A stretch of DNA of 64,000 nucleotides from positions 620,001 through 684,000 of the forward strand of contig RHGM01000003.1 in the NCBI GenBank assembly GCA_003724185.1. The letters are read 5' to 3'. Below are positions 43,777-52,726 of the stretch, one piece after another; the stretch's first letter is position 1; each line of letters opens with the position of its first letter. The DNA is from Porphyrobacter sp. IPPAS B-1204. Lineage in GTDB: Bacteria; Pseudomonadota; Alphaproteobacteria; Sphingomonadales; Sphingomonadaceae. The position numbers and the translations under genes were made by a program. The notes below the pieces were generated by a model, which searched no databases, was not told where the DNA came from, and was given only the letters and a program-made list of their open reading frames with translations.

Positions 43777-44820
43777 ATGAGAACAATGCTTCTGGCGGCT
43801 TCAGCTGCGCTTGCCCTCGCCCTGCCAGCTTCCGCTCAGGAGGAGCCGAAGGGAGCGCCTGCGCCTTCAGAGATCGTCGCCGCTGCGCTCAAGGCGGATT
43901 GGGTGGCGATTGCGGCGGAGGACCTGCTGGTGATGACGCTCGCGCCTGAGGCGGACGGGAGCCCGCGCACCGTGGTGATCCAGTTGATGCCTGCGCCGTT
44001 CAGTCAGGGCTGGGTGCACAACATCCGGCTGTTCGCCCGGTCGGGCTGGTATGACGGGATCTCGGTCAACCGCGTGCAGGACAATTACGTCACCCAGTGG
44101 GGCGATCCCAATTACGACAATCCGGAGGCGACGGGGACCCCCAAGCCCTTGCCCGAGGGGCTGAGGGTGATGGGGGAGGCGGAGTATACCGTCACGGATA
44201 TCCCGCCGGGCATCAAAGATGTCGTGACAAAAATCTTCGAGAAGATCGAAGCGGACCAGCCGGGTCAGCCTGCGCCGTTGAACAACTTCGAACCCGGCCT
44301 CGTCTCGGTAGCAGACTTCCCGTTTTCATTCGCCGCAAGCTTTTACAAGGGGTTCCCGTTTGCCTGGCATCTGGAACAGCATTTTCAATCCATCGCCAGT
44401 CCGACCCACTGCTACGGCATGGTCGGCGTAGGGCGGAACTATTCGCCCGACACCGGTTCTGGCGCGGAGCTTTACACCGTGATCGGCCATGCGCCGCGCC
44501 ATCTTGATCGCAATATCGCGCTGGTGGGTCGGGTGATCGAGGGGATGGAGCACCTCTCATCCCTGCCGCGCGGGTCGGGGGCGCTAGGGTTCTACACCGC
44601 CGAGGAAGCCGCCAAGCGCACGCCGATCCTGTCGGTACGGGTGGCGAGTGATCTGCCCGCGTCCGAGCAACCGACGTTCGAATACCTCTCGACCGAAAGC
44701 ACCACCTTCGCGACCTACGCCGAAGCCATCGCCAACCGCCGCGATCCGTTCTTCATCGTGCCTGCTGGTGGGGCAGACATCTGCAACATCCGCGTGCCGG
44801 TCCGGCGGGTCGAGGAATAA
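43777..44820 (+). CDS. Periplasmic peptidylprolyl isomerase, cyclophilin type
   Basis: This is a 347-residue protein from ATG 43777 with a signal peptide (LLAASAALALALPASAQ). The cyclophilin fold is recognisable from residues 45-300: TVVIQLMPAPF, WYDGISVNRVQDNYVTQWGDPNYD, HCYGMVGVGRN, ELYTVIGHAPRHLDRNIALVGRVIEGM. It carries a long insertion (about residues 120-200) that separates the two halves of the fold, unusual against the 160-200 residue core family. It lies between the tRNA and the Rel/Spo gene. Confidence 0.88.
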   Translation: MRTMLLAASAALALALPASAQEEPKGAPAPSEIVAAALKADWVAIAAEDLLVMTLAPEADGSPRTVVIQLMPAPFSQGWVHNIRLFARSGWYDGISVNRVQDNYVTQWGDPNYDNPEATGTPKPLPEGLRVMGEAEYTVTDIPPGIKDVVTKIFEKIEADQPGQPAPLNNFEPGLVSVADFPFSFAASFYKGFPFAWHLEQHFQSIASPTHCYGMVGVGRNYSPDTGSGAELYTVIGHAPRHLDRNIALVGRVIEGMEHLSSLPRGSGALGFYTAEEAAKRTPILSVRVASDLPASEQPTFEYLSTESTTFATYAEAIANRRDPFFIVPAGGADICNIRVPVRRVEE

Positions 44821-44924
44821 TCGTCCTTGCGAGCGTAGCGAAGCAATCCATGGGCCGGCCTCGCCCCCGCTGCTAGTTTAGGGCCATGGATTGCCGTGTC
44901 GCCTGCGGCTCCTCGCAATGACGA
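44821..44924. repeat. REP-like inverted repeat
   Basis: TCGTCCTTGCGAGCG and AAGCAATCCATGG on the left mirror CCATGGATTGC and CTCCTCGCAATGACGA on the right. The two arms form a long imperfect stem around a GC-rich centre. The arm ATGGATTGCTTCGC also occurs as a short fragment at 43736-43749, beside the tRNA. This layout is typical of dispersed palindromic repeats in alphaproteobacteria. Confidence 0.7.
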
Positions 44925-44930
44925 TGGAGC

Positions 44931-47021
44931 TTACTGCCGCTCTGCCTGCGCCACCGCGTCACTGGCACGCAGGGCCGATACGATGCGGTTCAAATGCCCC
45001 ACGTCCTGCACCTCGACCTCGACATCATAGGTCACGAAGGGCGGATCAATCTGGGCCTGCATCAGCGTGATGATGTTGGCCTTGTTCTGGGCAAAGATGC
45101 CCGCCATCTCCGCAAGCGTTCCCAACCGGTCGTAGATGGTCACCGACAACTGCCCCACCGCGCCGACCGAGCGGTTGCCCCAGGCAAGATCGATCCAGTC
45201 GCTGTCCACGCCGTTTGCCAGTTCCATGCAGTCGATGGCGTGGACCAGCACGGGTTCACCCTTGCGGCGAATGCCCACAATGCGGTCACCCGGCACCGGG
45301 TGGCAGCAGGGAGCGAGTTCGAAGGCCACTCCCGGCGTCAGCCCCCGGATCGAGATGGCGCGCTCGCGCCGCTCCCAATGTTCGTCCTCCTCGATCCCTG
45401 CGGTGCAGCCGGGGACCAGCGCTTCCATCACATCGCGGTCAGCGATCTTGGCGGCGCCGATGGCGTACATCAGGTCATCAGGCTCATCCATGCCGAGCCG
45501 TTCGATAGCGGCGCGGATCGCCTTCTTGCCGATCCGGGCGGGGACGCGTGCGGCGATTTCATCGAACAGCTTGGAGCCGATGGTGGCAACCTCGGCCCGC
45601 TCCTTCAACCGCACCGCTCGGCGGATCGCGGCGCGCGCCTTGCCGGTGACGACAAAGGCCAGCCATGCGAGCTGCGGGGAGGCGTGGGGGTTCTTGATGA
45701 TCTCGACCACATCGCCGTTCGCCAGCGGCGTGCGCAGCGGCATGTGCCGCCCGTTGATCTTCACGCCAGCGGTCTGAAGCCCCAGATTGGTGTGCACCGC
45801 AAAGGCAAAGTCCACAGCGGTCGCGCCCTTCGGCAGCTGGAACAGCGCGCCCTTGGGGGTGAAGGCGAAGATGCGATCCTGATAGATCGCCATGCGCGTG
45901 TGTTCGAGCAGTTCTTCGGCGTCGTGGCTGGCATCGACAATCTCGATCAGGTCGCGCAGCCAGCCCACCGCTCCATCGGGCTTGTCACCCTGCTTGTAGG
46001 CCCAGTGCGCGGCGAGACCGAATTCATTGGTGCGGTGCATATCGCGGGTGCGGATCTGCACTTCGACGCGCATCGAGTTTTCATACATCAATGATGTGTG
46101 AAGGCTGCGGTAGCCGTTCGATTTCGGCGTCGAGATGTAATCCTTGAACTTGCCGGGCAGGAATTGCCACGTGGTGTGCAGCACACCCAGCGCGCGGTAA
46201 CAGTCTTCCTCGCTTTCGGTCAGCACGCGGAAGGCCATGATGTCCGTCACCTGTTCAAAGCTGACGTGGCGTTCGGCCATCTTGTGCCAGATCGAAAAGG
46301 GATGCTTTTCGCGCCCGTAAACCTCGACCTTAAGCCCGGCTTCGGCGAGCCGCTGCTTGATCGTGAGCGCAATCGCATCGACCTGCCCGCCATCCTGACT
46401 GCGCAGGGCATCAAGGCGGGCCGTGATGGTGGCGTGGGCTTCCGGTTCCAGCTCGCGGAAGGCCAGCGCCTGCATTTCGTGCATATATTCATACATGCCG
46501 ACGCGCTCGGCGAGCGGGGCGTATATATCCATCGTCTCACGCGCGATCCGCTGGCGCTTTTCGGGCGACTTGATGAAATGCAGCGTGCGCATGTTGTGCA
46601 AGCGGTCAGCCAGCTTGACCAGCAGAACGCGGATGTCTTCGGACATGGCGAGCAGGAACTTGCGCAGGTTTTCCGCCGCACGCTCGTTCTCGGGCATTGC
46701 CTCGATCTTCGAAAGCTTGGTGACGCCATCCACCAGCCGTGCAACCTCGGGGCCGAAATGCGCCTCGATATCCTCGATCGTGGCGAGGGTATCTTCCACC
46801 GTATCATGCAGCAACGCGGTGATGATCGTCGCCATGTCGAGCTTCAGATCGGTCATCAGCCCCGCGACTTCGACCGGGTGGCTGAAATAGGGATCGCCGC
46901 TGGCGCGCTTCTGGGTGCCGTGCTTCTGCACGGTGTAGACATAGGCGCGGTTCAGCATCGCCTCGTCAGCCTGGGGGTCGTAATCGAGGACCTTTTCGAC
47001 GAGTTCGTACTGGCGCAGCAT
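44931..47021 (-). CDS. Bifunctional (p)ppGpp synthetase/hydrolase
   Basis: This is a 696-residue Rel/Spo protein from ATG 47021. The HD hydrolase domain is intact (HPVEVAGLMTDL, ALLHDTVED), followed by the synthetase domain (HKMAERHVSFEQVTDIMAFRVL, YISTPKSNGYRSLHTSLM), a TGS domain (FAFTPKGALFQLPKGATAVDFAFAVHTNLG) and an ACT domain at the C-terminus. The presence of both HD and synthetase motifs fits the single bifunctional Rsh protein common in alphaproteobacteria. It makes and removes the starvation signal (p)ppGpp. Confidence 0.95.
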   Translation of the reverse strand: MLRQYELVEKVLDYDPQADEAMLNRAYVYTVQKHGTQKRASGDPYFSHPVEVAGLMTDLKLDMATIITALLHDTVEDTLATIEDIEAHFGPEVARLVDGVTKLSKIEAMPENERAAENLRKFLLAMSEDIRVLLVKLADRLHNMRTLHFIKSPEKRQRIARETMDIYAPLAERVGMYEYMHEMQALAFRELEPEAHATITARLDALRSQDGGQVDAIALTIKQRLAEAGLKVEVYGREKHPFSIWHKMAERHVSFEQVTDIMAFRVLTESEEDCYRALGVLHTTWQFLPGKFKDYISTPKSNGYRSLHTSLMYENSMRVEVQIRTRDMHRTNEFGLAAHWAYKQGDKPDGAVGWLRDLIEIVDASHDAEELLEHTRMAIYQDRIFAFTPKGALFQLPKGATAVDFAFAVHTNLGLQTAGVKINGRHMPLRTPLANGDVVEIIKNPHASPQLAWLAFVVTGKARAAIRRAVRLKERAEVATIGSKLFDEIAARVPARIGKKAIRAAIERLGMDEPDDLMYAIGAAKIADRDVMEALVPGCTAGIEEDEHWERRERAISIRGLTPGVAFELAPCCHPVPGDRIVGIRRKGEPVLVHAIDCMELANGVDSDWIDLAWGNRSVGAVGQLSVTIYDRLGTLAEMAGIFAQNKANIITLMQAQIDPPFVTYDVEVEVQDVGHLNRIVSALRASDAVAQAERQ

Positions 47022-47212
47022 GATTTGAATATGTGCGCCGCAGCATCGCGGGGCAAGGCCTATCACGCGACCGCGGGCTGAGCCCGGCGTGCGGCGAACC
47101 GAGGCAGCTTGTCCAAGTCCTACAAGCGCAGCCGCAGGCCCGCGCTTTATCCTCATCGCCGATGGCCGCGAGGGGGCATCCTCACGGCATTGGTTTTGTG
47201 GGGAGATTGCTG

Positions 47213-47971
47213 ATGCGTGTTGCGCTTGCGGTGCTGGCGGGGGTCTTGCTGGCCGGAACGGGGGCCGAGGGTGTGGCCGCCCAGTCGCTCGGAAACGTGA
47301 TCAAGCGCGAAGCCGAGCGCGAGACCAAGCGTCAGGCCCAGCGCCGCACGCGCGAGGCGGTGCAATGCGCCACCGGCGCGCGCGATTGCCTGCCGGAGGA
47401 CGAGAGCGCCAAGAGCCAGACACCCGCTGCACCGGCAACCGCCTCCGCTCCTGCCACTTCGGCGCCTGCCGCTTCGGCAGGTAACGTGCTCGATCCCTTC
47501 GAGACCTCCGGCACCCCGGCGGCGGAGCGTGCGCCCTTCAGCGTCCCGCCCATCGCCGGGGCCACCGCGGTCGATCATCAGGCGGGCACGCTGGCGAGCT
47601 ATCGCCGGATCACCGGCTACAAGCCCAAGCTGATCAGCTATTCCGACCACACCGGCCTGCTGACCCGCACGCGATACGACCTGACCGGCGGGCAGACCCC
47701 TTCGGCGATGATCGCCGCCTGGCGCGAGCCGCTGCTGCGGCAGGGGTTCGTGGTGGAGTGGCAATGTTCGCGCAAGGCGCAGTGCGGATCGTCGGCCTAC
47801 CACCAGCTCGGCGCAGGCTATGTGCCGGTCAACGGCATCAATCTCGGCATCGCGGGCGATGTCGAATATGTCACCGTCCGCCGCACCGTCGCGGGTGAGC
47901 CGACCGTCTATGTGGCGATCGCGCTCAATCGCAATGTCGCCTATGTCGACGTGGTGGAAGTCGCGCCGTGA
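47213..47971 (+). CDS. Secreted protein of unknown function
   Basis: This is a 252-residue protein from ATG 47213, with GGGGAGA upstream. A signal peptide ends near AEGVAAQ. Residues 30-60 are basic and helical (REAERETKRQAQRRTREAVQCATGARDC, two Cys), residues 70-105 are a Pro/Ala linker, and the C-terminal 140 residues form a mostly beta domain with two close Cys (WQCSRKAQCGS). Its stop overlaps the start of the next gene, indicating coupled translation. No family recognised. Confidence 0.75.
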   Translation: MRVALAVLAGVLLAGTGAEGVAAQSLGNVIKREAERETKRQAQRRTREAVQCATGARDCLPEDESAKSQTPAAPATASAPATSAPAASAGNVLDPFETSGTPAAERAPFSVPPIAGATAVDHQAGTLASYRRITGYKPKLISYSDHTGLLTRTRYDLTGGQTPSAMIAAWREPLLRQGFVVEWQCSRKAQCGSSAYHQLGAGYVPVNGINLGIAGDVEYVTVRRTVAGEPTVYVAIALNRNVAYVDVVEVAP

Positions 47972-48885
47972 GCCTGCGCGCCCTCGTGCTGGGCGCGGGA
48001 CTGGTGCTGGCGATGGCACCGCCGGTTGCCGCGCAATCGGGCGATTTCGTGACCTTGCCCAACGGCCAGCGCGTGCGGGCCACCGCGCCCGATGGCGGCC
48101 GCGGCAAGGTCAATCCGGATGGCAGCATCAGCTATCCCGATGGCACGCGGGTCGGTGTCGGCGCCGGTGACAGCACCGTGGTCACGCGGCCCGATGGCAG
48201 CACCCGATCCAGTCCTCCGCCCGACACCTTCGAATTGCCCAACGGCCAGCAGGTGCGCGCTACCGACCCCAGCGGACAGCGCGGCAAGCAGAACGCCGAT
48301 GGCAGCGTCACCTATCCCGATGGCACCACCGTCGGGATGGACAACAAGGGCGAGACCGTCATCACCCGCCCCGATGGATCGCTGAGCGGCCGCGACGCGC
48401 CGGACAAGGGGCCGGCGGGCGGCGGCACGGATAGCGCCGGGACGGGCTGGGCCACCCTCCCCAATGGCGAACGGGTGCCGGCGACCGGCCCCGACGGCCA
48501 GCCCGGCGTGCTCGATAGCGCGGGCAACATGACCTATGGCGATGGCACGGTGATCTCCGGCGCGCCCGGCACCGCCACCACCGTCACCGGCAGCGACGGC
48601 GTGACCCGCGACTATCGCAATGTCCGCGAGGCGCTCGACGAGGCGATGGCCAAGGCGCCGCTGATCGACGTGGAGCAGGCCCGCGCGATCAGCGACCGCA
48701 TGACGGAGCGCGGCCTGAAAATGGCCGAACTCGCCCGCGAACGCCGCAATTGCGCCAAGGGCGATGCCGGCGACCAGTGCCGCAAGACCATATCCGACGC
48801 GATCCGCCAGCTGGAACGCGAGAACAAGGACGATGCCGCCGCCTATCTCGAAGCGGTGCAGGCAGGGCGCGGTCAGCCCCGATAG
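47968..48885 (+). CDS. Secreted protein with three internal repeats
   Basis: This is a 305-residue protein starting GTG 47968 inside the previous stop (GTGA). After a signal peptide (LVLAMAPPVAAQ) come three repeats of about 60 residues. Each begins LPNGQxVxAT, continues GKxNxDGSxxYPDGTxVG and ends RPDGS; the third is more diverged. A helical C-terminus of about 90 residues follows, with two Cys (RRNCAKGDAGDQC). It resembles repeat-rich envelope proteins but no named family was recognised. The coupling suggests the two proteins act together. Confidence 0.75.
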   Translation: MSLRALVLGAGLVLAMAPPVAAQSGDFVTLPNGQRVRATAPDGGRGKVNPDGSISYPDGTRVGVGAGDSTVVTRPDGSTRSSPPPDTFELPNGQQVRATDPSGQRGKQNADGSVTYPDGTTVGMDNKGETVITRPDGSLSGRDAPDKGPAGGGTDSAGTGWATLPNGERVPATGPDGQPGVLDSAGNMTYGDGTVISGAPGTATTVTGSDGVTRDYRNVREALDEAMAKAPLIDVEQARAISDRMTERGLKMAELARERRNCAKGDAGDQCRKTISDAIRQLERENKDDAAAYLEAVQAGRGQPR

Positions 48886-48919
48886 ACTGCGGCAACCTGC
48901 CGGACGACCGCGCCGCGCG

Positions 48920-49777
48920 CTAGCTCCAGGTCGCGCGGGGCGGCAGGCTCATCAGGATCGCGTCGATATTGCCGCCGGTCTTCAGTCCGAAGATCGTGCC
49001 CCGGTCATAGACCAGGTTGAATTCGGCATAGCGGCCCCGGTATTCGAACATCTGCGCTTCATCCTCCGGCGTGAATTCGGTGTTCATCCGCTTGCGGACG
49101 ATCGCGGGGTACACTTCGAGGAACTGCTTGCCGATGTCCTTGATGAATTCAAAATTGCGCTGCCATGCGGCATCATCCGGGCATTCCAGATGGTCGGCAA
49201 AAATCCCGCCCACCCCGCGCCCGACCTGACGGTGGGGAATGTAGAAATATTCCTCCGCCCACTTGCTGTAACGTTCGTAGTAAGTTTCGTTGTGCGGATC
49301 ACAGGCGGCCTGCATCGCGGCGTGGAATTCCGCCGTGTCCTCGGCATAGGGGATCGGCGGGTTCAAATCCGCGCCGCCGCCGAACCACGCCTTGGTGGTG
49401 GTCAGGAAGCGGGTGTTCATGTGCACCGCGGGCACGTGCGGGTTGCTCATATGCGCGACCAGACTGATGCCGGTGGCGACAAAGCCGGGGGCATCCGCGC
49501 TTGCGCCGTTGATGGAGCCTGCAAATTCCTTGGCAAAGCTGCCGCGCACGGTCGAGACATTGACGCCGACCTTTTCGAAAACCTTGCCCTTCATCAACCC
49601 CTGCACCCCGCCGCCGGGATCGGGATTGCCTTCCTCCTCACGGTTCCAGGGTGTGTATTGGAAGCTGGCGTCCGATCCCGCCTCGCGCTCTATCGCTTCG
49701 AATTCCGCGCAAATCTGGTCGCGCAAGGTTTCAAACCACGTCCGCGCCGTTGCGGTGTGTTGTGTCCAGTCCGTCAT
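48920..49777 (-). CDS. hemF: Oxygen-dependent coproporphyrinogen III oxidase
   Basis: This is a 285-residue enzyme from ATG 49777, preceded by a GGGGAT site; upstream frame extensions are not conserved. The family motifs are clear: GGGVQGLMKGKVFEKVGVN, NPHVPAVHMNTRFL, WFGGGADLNPP, YKWAEEYFYIPHR-type region and FNLVYDRGTIFGLKTGGN. It decarboxylates coproporphyrinogen III with oxygen in the cytoplasm, a step in heme synthesis. Confidence 0.97.
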   Translation of the reverse strand: MTDWTQHTATARTWFETLRDQICAEFEAIEREAGSDASFQYTPWNREEEGNPDPGGGVQGLMKGKVFEKVGVNVSTVRGSFAKEFAGSINGASADAPGFVATGISLVAHMSNPHVPAVHMNTRFLTTTKAWFGGGADLNPPIPYAEDTAEFHAAMQAACDPHNETYYERYSKWAEEYFYIPHRQVGRGVGGIFADHLECPDDAAWQRNFEFIKDIGKQFLEVYPAIVRKRMNTEFTPEDEAQMFEYRGRYAEFNLVYDRGTIFGLKTGGNIDAILMSLPPRATWS

Positions 49778-49880
49778 ACATCCCCGTCCGTCATTCACGC
49801 GCACCATAAGCGATGGGACGCAGCGCACAAGTCCGCACAAGCTGTTGCCAAGCCGATTGTTTGGCGGCAGGGGATGCGGC

Positions 49881-50589
49881 ATGGTTCGCGCTATGTTCGC
49901 CCCCTTCCCCTTTGCCGGGCACGAGCTGGCGCTTGGCGCCGGACGGGCGCTGTATTGGCCTGCCGAACGCGCATTGCTGGTGGCTGACCTGCATCTGGAA
50001 AAGGCCAGCTGGTTCGCGCAACGCGGCCAGATGCTCCCCCCCCTATGACAGCCGCGAAACGCTGGAACGGCTGGCCGATGCGGTGCGGATGACGGGCGCG
50101 CGGCGCGTGATCACGCTGGGGGACAATTTCCACGATGATGCGGGCGCGCTGCGGCTGGACGCTCACTGCACGGGTATGCTGGAGGCGCTGACCCGCGCAC
50201 TGGACTGGGTGTGGATCACCGGCAACCATGACGAGGAATTGCCCAAGGGCTTTGGCGGGGTGATCCTGCCGGAACTGCAACTGGGCGGAATCACGCTGCG
50301 CCACGAAGCCCGCGCCGGAGAGACCGCGCCAGAAATGTCGGGCCATTACCACCCCAAGCTGCGGGTTAATGTCCGCAATCGCCACATCGCGCGGCCCTGC
50401 GCCGTGATCGGCCGCAGTGCGAGCGGCGCCGAGCGCATGATCCTGCCCGCCTTCGGCACGCTGACCGGCGGCATGGACGCGGGCGCGCCGGAGATTCTCG
50501 CCGCGCTGCAACCGGCCAGCCGGATCGAGGCGCTTGTCCCGGCCAGCGGCCAAATCGCACGCTTCGCCCTGTGGCAGCAGGCCGCTTAA
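49881..50589 (+). CDS. pdeM: PdeM-type metallophosphatase (frameshifted at C8 run)
   Basis: This is a calcineurin-like phosphoesterase of the ligase-associated PdeM type. The motifs VADLHLEKA, GDNFHDD, GNHDEE and GHYHPK are all present. The frame breaks in a run of eight C (50036-50043): the first frame stops at 50048 after MLPPL, while the conserved YDSRETLERLADAV continues in another. With seven C the protein would be about 235 residues, the family length. ATG 49881 and 49893 are both possible starts. Sequencing error or phase variation are alternatives. Confidence 0.85.
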
Positions 50590-50662
50590 GACTCACCTAG
50601 CGTTGATCCGCGTTTCGGATTAAGGAGCGCCCAGCAAGTAGGCTACCAAAGGAGAACACCCC

Positions 50663-51205
50663 ATATCACGTCCACCCCGGCGCTCGATGGCCCCGCCCGT
50701 AAAAAGCGGCCCTCGGTTTGATAACATGATCAACGTCCCCAAGGTCCGCGTCATTGATGACGAAGGCGAAAACCTTGGCGTGATGTTCACCCGCGAAGCG
50801 ATCGAGCAGGCCAATGAAAAGGGCCTGAACCTCGTCGAAGTGTCCCCCAATGCGGACCCGCCGGTGTGCAAGTATCTCGATGTCGGCAAATTCCGCTACG
50901 AAGCGCAGAAGAAGGCCAACCTGGCGCGCAAGACGCAGAAGACCCAGGACATCAAGGAAGTGAAGATGCGCCCCAACATCGACACGCATGATTATGACGT
51001 GAAGATGCGCAACGTGACCAAGTTCATCGAACACGGCGACAAGGTGAAGATCACCCTGCGTTTCCGTGGCCGCGAAATGGCGCACCAGCACCTTGGCATG
51101 GACCTGCTGAAGAAGGTGCAGGAAGATGTCGCCGAAGTCGCCAAGGTCGAAGCTTTCCCGCGGCTTGAAGGCCGCCAGATGCTTATGGTGCTCGCGCCCA
51201 AATAA
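50663..51205 (+). CDS. infC: Translation initiation factor IF-3
   Basis: This is IF-3, 180 residues if read from the ATA codon at 50663. AGGAGA lies seven bases before that ATA, whereas the in-frame ATG at 50687 has no ribosome binding site, so AUA initiation is the better call. Motifs: [59 protein letters not shown] and [16 protein letters not shown]. From family knowledge IF-3 genes often use rare starts such as AUU for autoregulation. A terminator follows at 51230. Confidence 0.93.
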   Translation: MSRPPRRSMAPPVKSGPRFDNMINVPKVRVIDDEGENLGVMFTREAIEQANEKGLNLVEVSPNADPPVCKYLDVGKFRYEAQKKANLARKTQKTQDIKEVKMRPNIDTHDYDVKMRNVTKFIEHGDKVKITLRFRGREMAHQHLGMDLLKKVQEDVAEVAKVEAFPRLEGRQMLMVLAPK

Positions 51206-51229
51206 GCGCGTGACACTGGCAGGCAATCT

Positions 51230-51266
51230 GAAGGGGGCGGATCTCGTGTCTGCCCCCTTCGCCTTT
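51230..51266 (+). terminator. Terminator after infC
   Basis: GAAGGGGGC pairs with GCCCCCTTC around a 13-base loop, followed by GCCTTT. It lies 25 bases after the infC stop. Confidence 0.7.
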
Positions 51267-51476
51267 GCGGAGCCCGCGCCCCGGCCCCGACAGACGGCAT
51301 GGTGCGTCGACCAAGCGCCAATGGAAACCGATTGCGGGCAACACCGTTCAGAAGGCTTATGCTATTGAATAGCGGTGGGAGACAGGTGAGGCTTTAGCCA
51401 CGCCCAGACCCCGCCCAGATGCCTTCAGACCCGCTTTAGACCTTGCCTTAAACCTCGCCACACCCCCCTGCGGGAT

Positions 51477-51492
51477 TGTTTCACGGGAAACA
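51477..51492. promoter_or_regulatory. parS-like palindrome upstream of DUF547 gene
   Basis: TGTTTCACGGGAAACA differs by one central base from the ParB site TGTTTCACGTGAAACA. It sits six bases before ATG 51499. One mismatch in a half-site usually weakens ParB binding, and no par genes are seen here, so a chance or other operator role is possible. Confidence 0.45.
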
Positions 51493-51498
51493 TCAGTC

Positions 51499-52632
51499 AT
51501 GTCGCTCCTCCCCCTCGTCCGCTCAGCTGTCCGCCCGGCCCTTCTGGCCGCCACGATGCTCGTTGCCGCTCCGGTGCTCGCCAACACCCCTCCGGGCGAA
51601 GCGCAGCTGGCGACCTTTGCCCCGTCCGACACGCCGAACAACGACAAGATCGATTATTCGATCTGGGACGAGGCGATGAAGAACATCGTCATCTCGATGG
51701 GCCCGTCCCTGCGCGAAGGCGCGGGCCGCCCTGATCCGAGCTTCGGCACCCGCCGCCAGTTTGGCCATGTCTCGCGCTATCGGCTGGAAGGCACGCGGGT
51801 GATGTTCAGCTTTCTTGATGCGGACGTCATCGCCAGCTTCACCGAGTATCGCAAGGATCTGGAAAACACCGCGAATCTCGTCGATATTCAGGCCCTGTCG
51901 CGCAATGAACAGCTGGCCTACTGGATCAACCTCCACAATGTCGCGATGGTCGAACAGATCGCCAATGCCTGGCCGACCCGCCAGCCGCGTGACATCATGC
52001 TGGACGGCGTCCCGCTGGATGAAGCCCGCTTCATCACCGTGGAAGGCGTCAAGCTCAGCCCCCGCGATATCCGCGAGAAGATCGTCTACCGCCACTGGAA
52101 GGATCCGGTGGTGATGTACGGCTTCTGGCGCGGGGAAATTGGCGGACCATCGCTCCAGCGTGAGGCGTTCAACGCCGACAATGTCGCGCGGCTGCTGGTC
52201 CGCGGCGCGGGCGATTTCGTGAACTCGCTGCGCGGCACGCAGGAACAATCGGGCACCCTGCAGGTGTCGGAGCATTACCGTGAGGCCGCACCGTTCTTCT
52301 TCCCAGATTTCGAGAAAGACCTGCGCGCTCACCTCGCCCGCTTTGCCGATGAAAAGACCAGCGCGCTGCTGAGCTCGACCCGCGGCGCCGACCCGGTGGT
52401 TGGCGAACGCGACATTGCCGATCTGGAAGGCGGGTCTCGCGAGCCGACCTATCAGAACATCACCTCGGGCGGTATCTCCACCAGCTTCCGCATCCCGCAG
52501 AGCATGGCTGCGCTGCTGAAGGAGCGCGAAACCAAGTTCCAGGAGATCATCCGTCAGGGCCGCACCGGCACCGTGACCATCAGCAACATCGCTCTGCCTG
52601 ACGGCACAGAGGAAGGCGCCGAAGTCGAATAG
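51499..52632 (+). CDS. DUF547 protein, copy 1
   Basis: This is a 377-residue secreted protein with signal peptide (LLAATMLVAAPVLA). The DUF547 core spans about residues 110-260: VDIQALSRNEQLAYWINLHNVAMVEQI, FITVEGVKLSPRDIREKIVYRHWKDP and MYGFWRGEIGGPSLQ, then DFVNSLRGTQ and FFFPDFEKDLRAHLARF. It is the first of four tandem paralogues and lacks the shared upstream block of copies 2-4, having the parS-like site instead. The family function is unknown. Confidence 0.92.
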   Translation: MSLLPLVRSAVRPALLAATMLVAAPVLANTPPGEAQLATFAPSDTPNNDKIDYSIWDEAMKNIVISMGPSLREGAGRPDPSFGTRRQFGHVSRYRLEGTRVMFSFLDADVIASFTEYRKDLENTANLVDIQALSRNEQLAYWINLHNVAMVEQIANAWPTRQPRDIMLDGVPLDEARFITVEGVKLSPRDIREKIVYRHWKDPVVMYGFWRGEIGGPSLQREAFNADNVARLLVRGAGDFVNSLRGTQEQSGTLQVSEHYREAAPFFFPDFEKDLRAHLARFADEKTSALLSSTRGADPVVGERDIADLEGGSREPTYQNITSGGISTSFRIPQSMAALLKERETKFQEIIRQGRTGTVTISNIALPDGTEEGAEVE

Positions 52633-52652
52633 GCAGCGGCTTGGCGGACGGC

Positions 52653-52699
52653 GTTCATCCGGGGTTTATCAGACTGATATAGCATGGCTTTCCGATAGG
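52653..52699 (+). promoter_or_regulatory. Conserved upstream block, copy before DUF547-2
   Basis: GTTCATCCGGGGTTTATCAG and TATCAGACTGATATAGC match blocks at 53842 and 55127. Here the TATC and GATA arms are a perfect inverted repeat (TATCAG-A-CTGATA). It lies about 30-75 bases before the GTG start. It is probably a promoter-operator. Confidence 0.6.
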
Positions 52700-52726
52700 C
52701 CTTCAAGGCCTGTGGGGAGATAAGCC

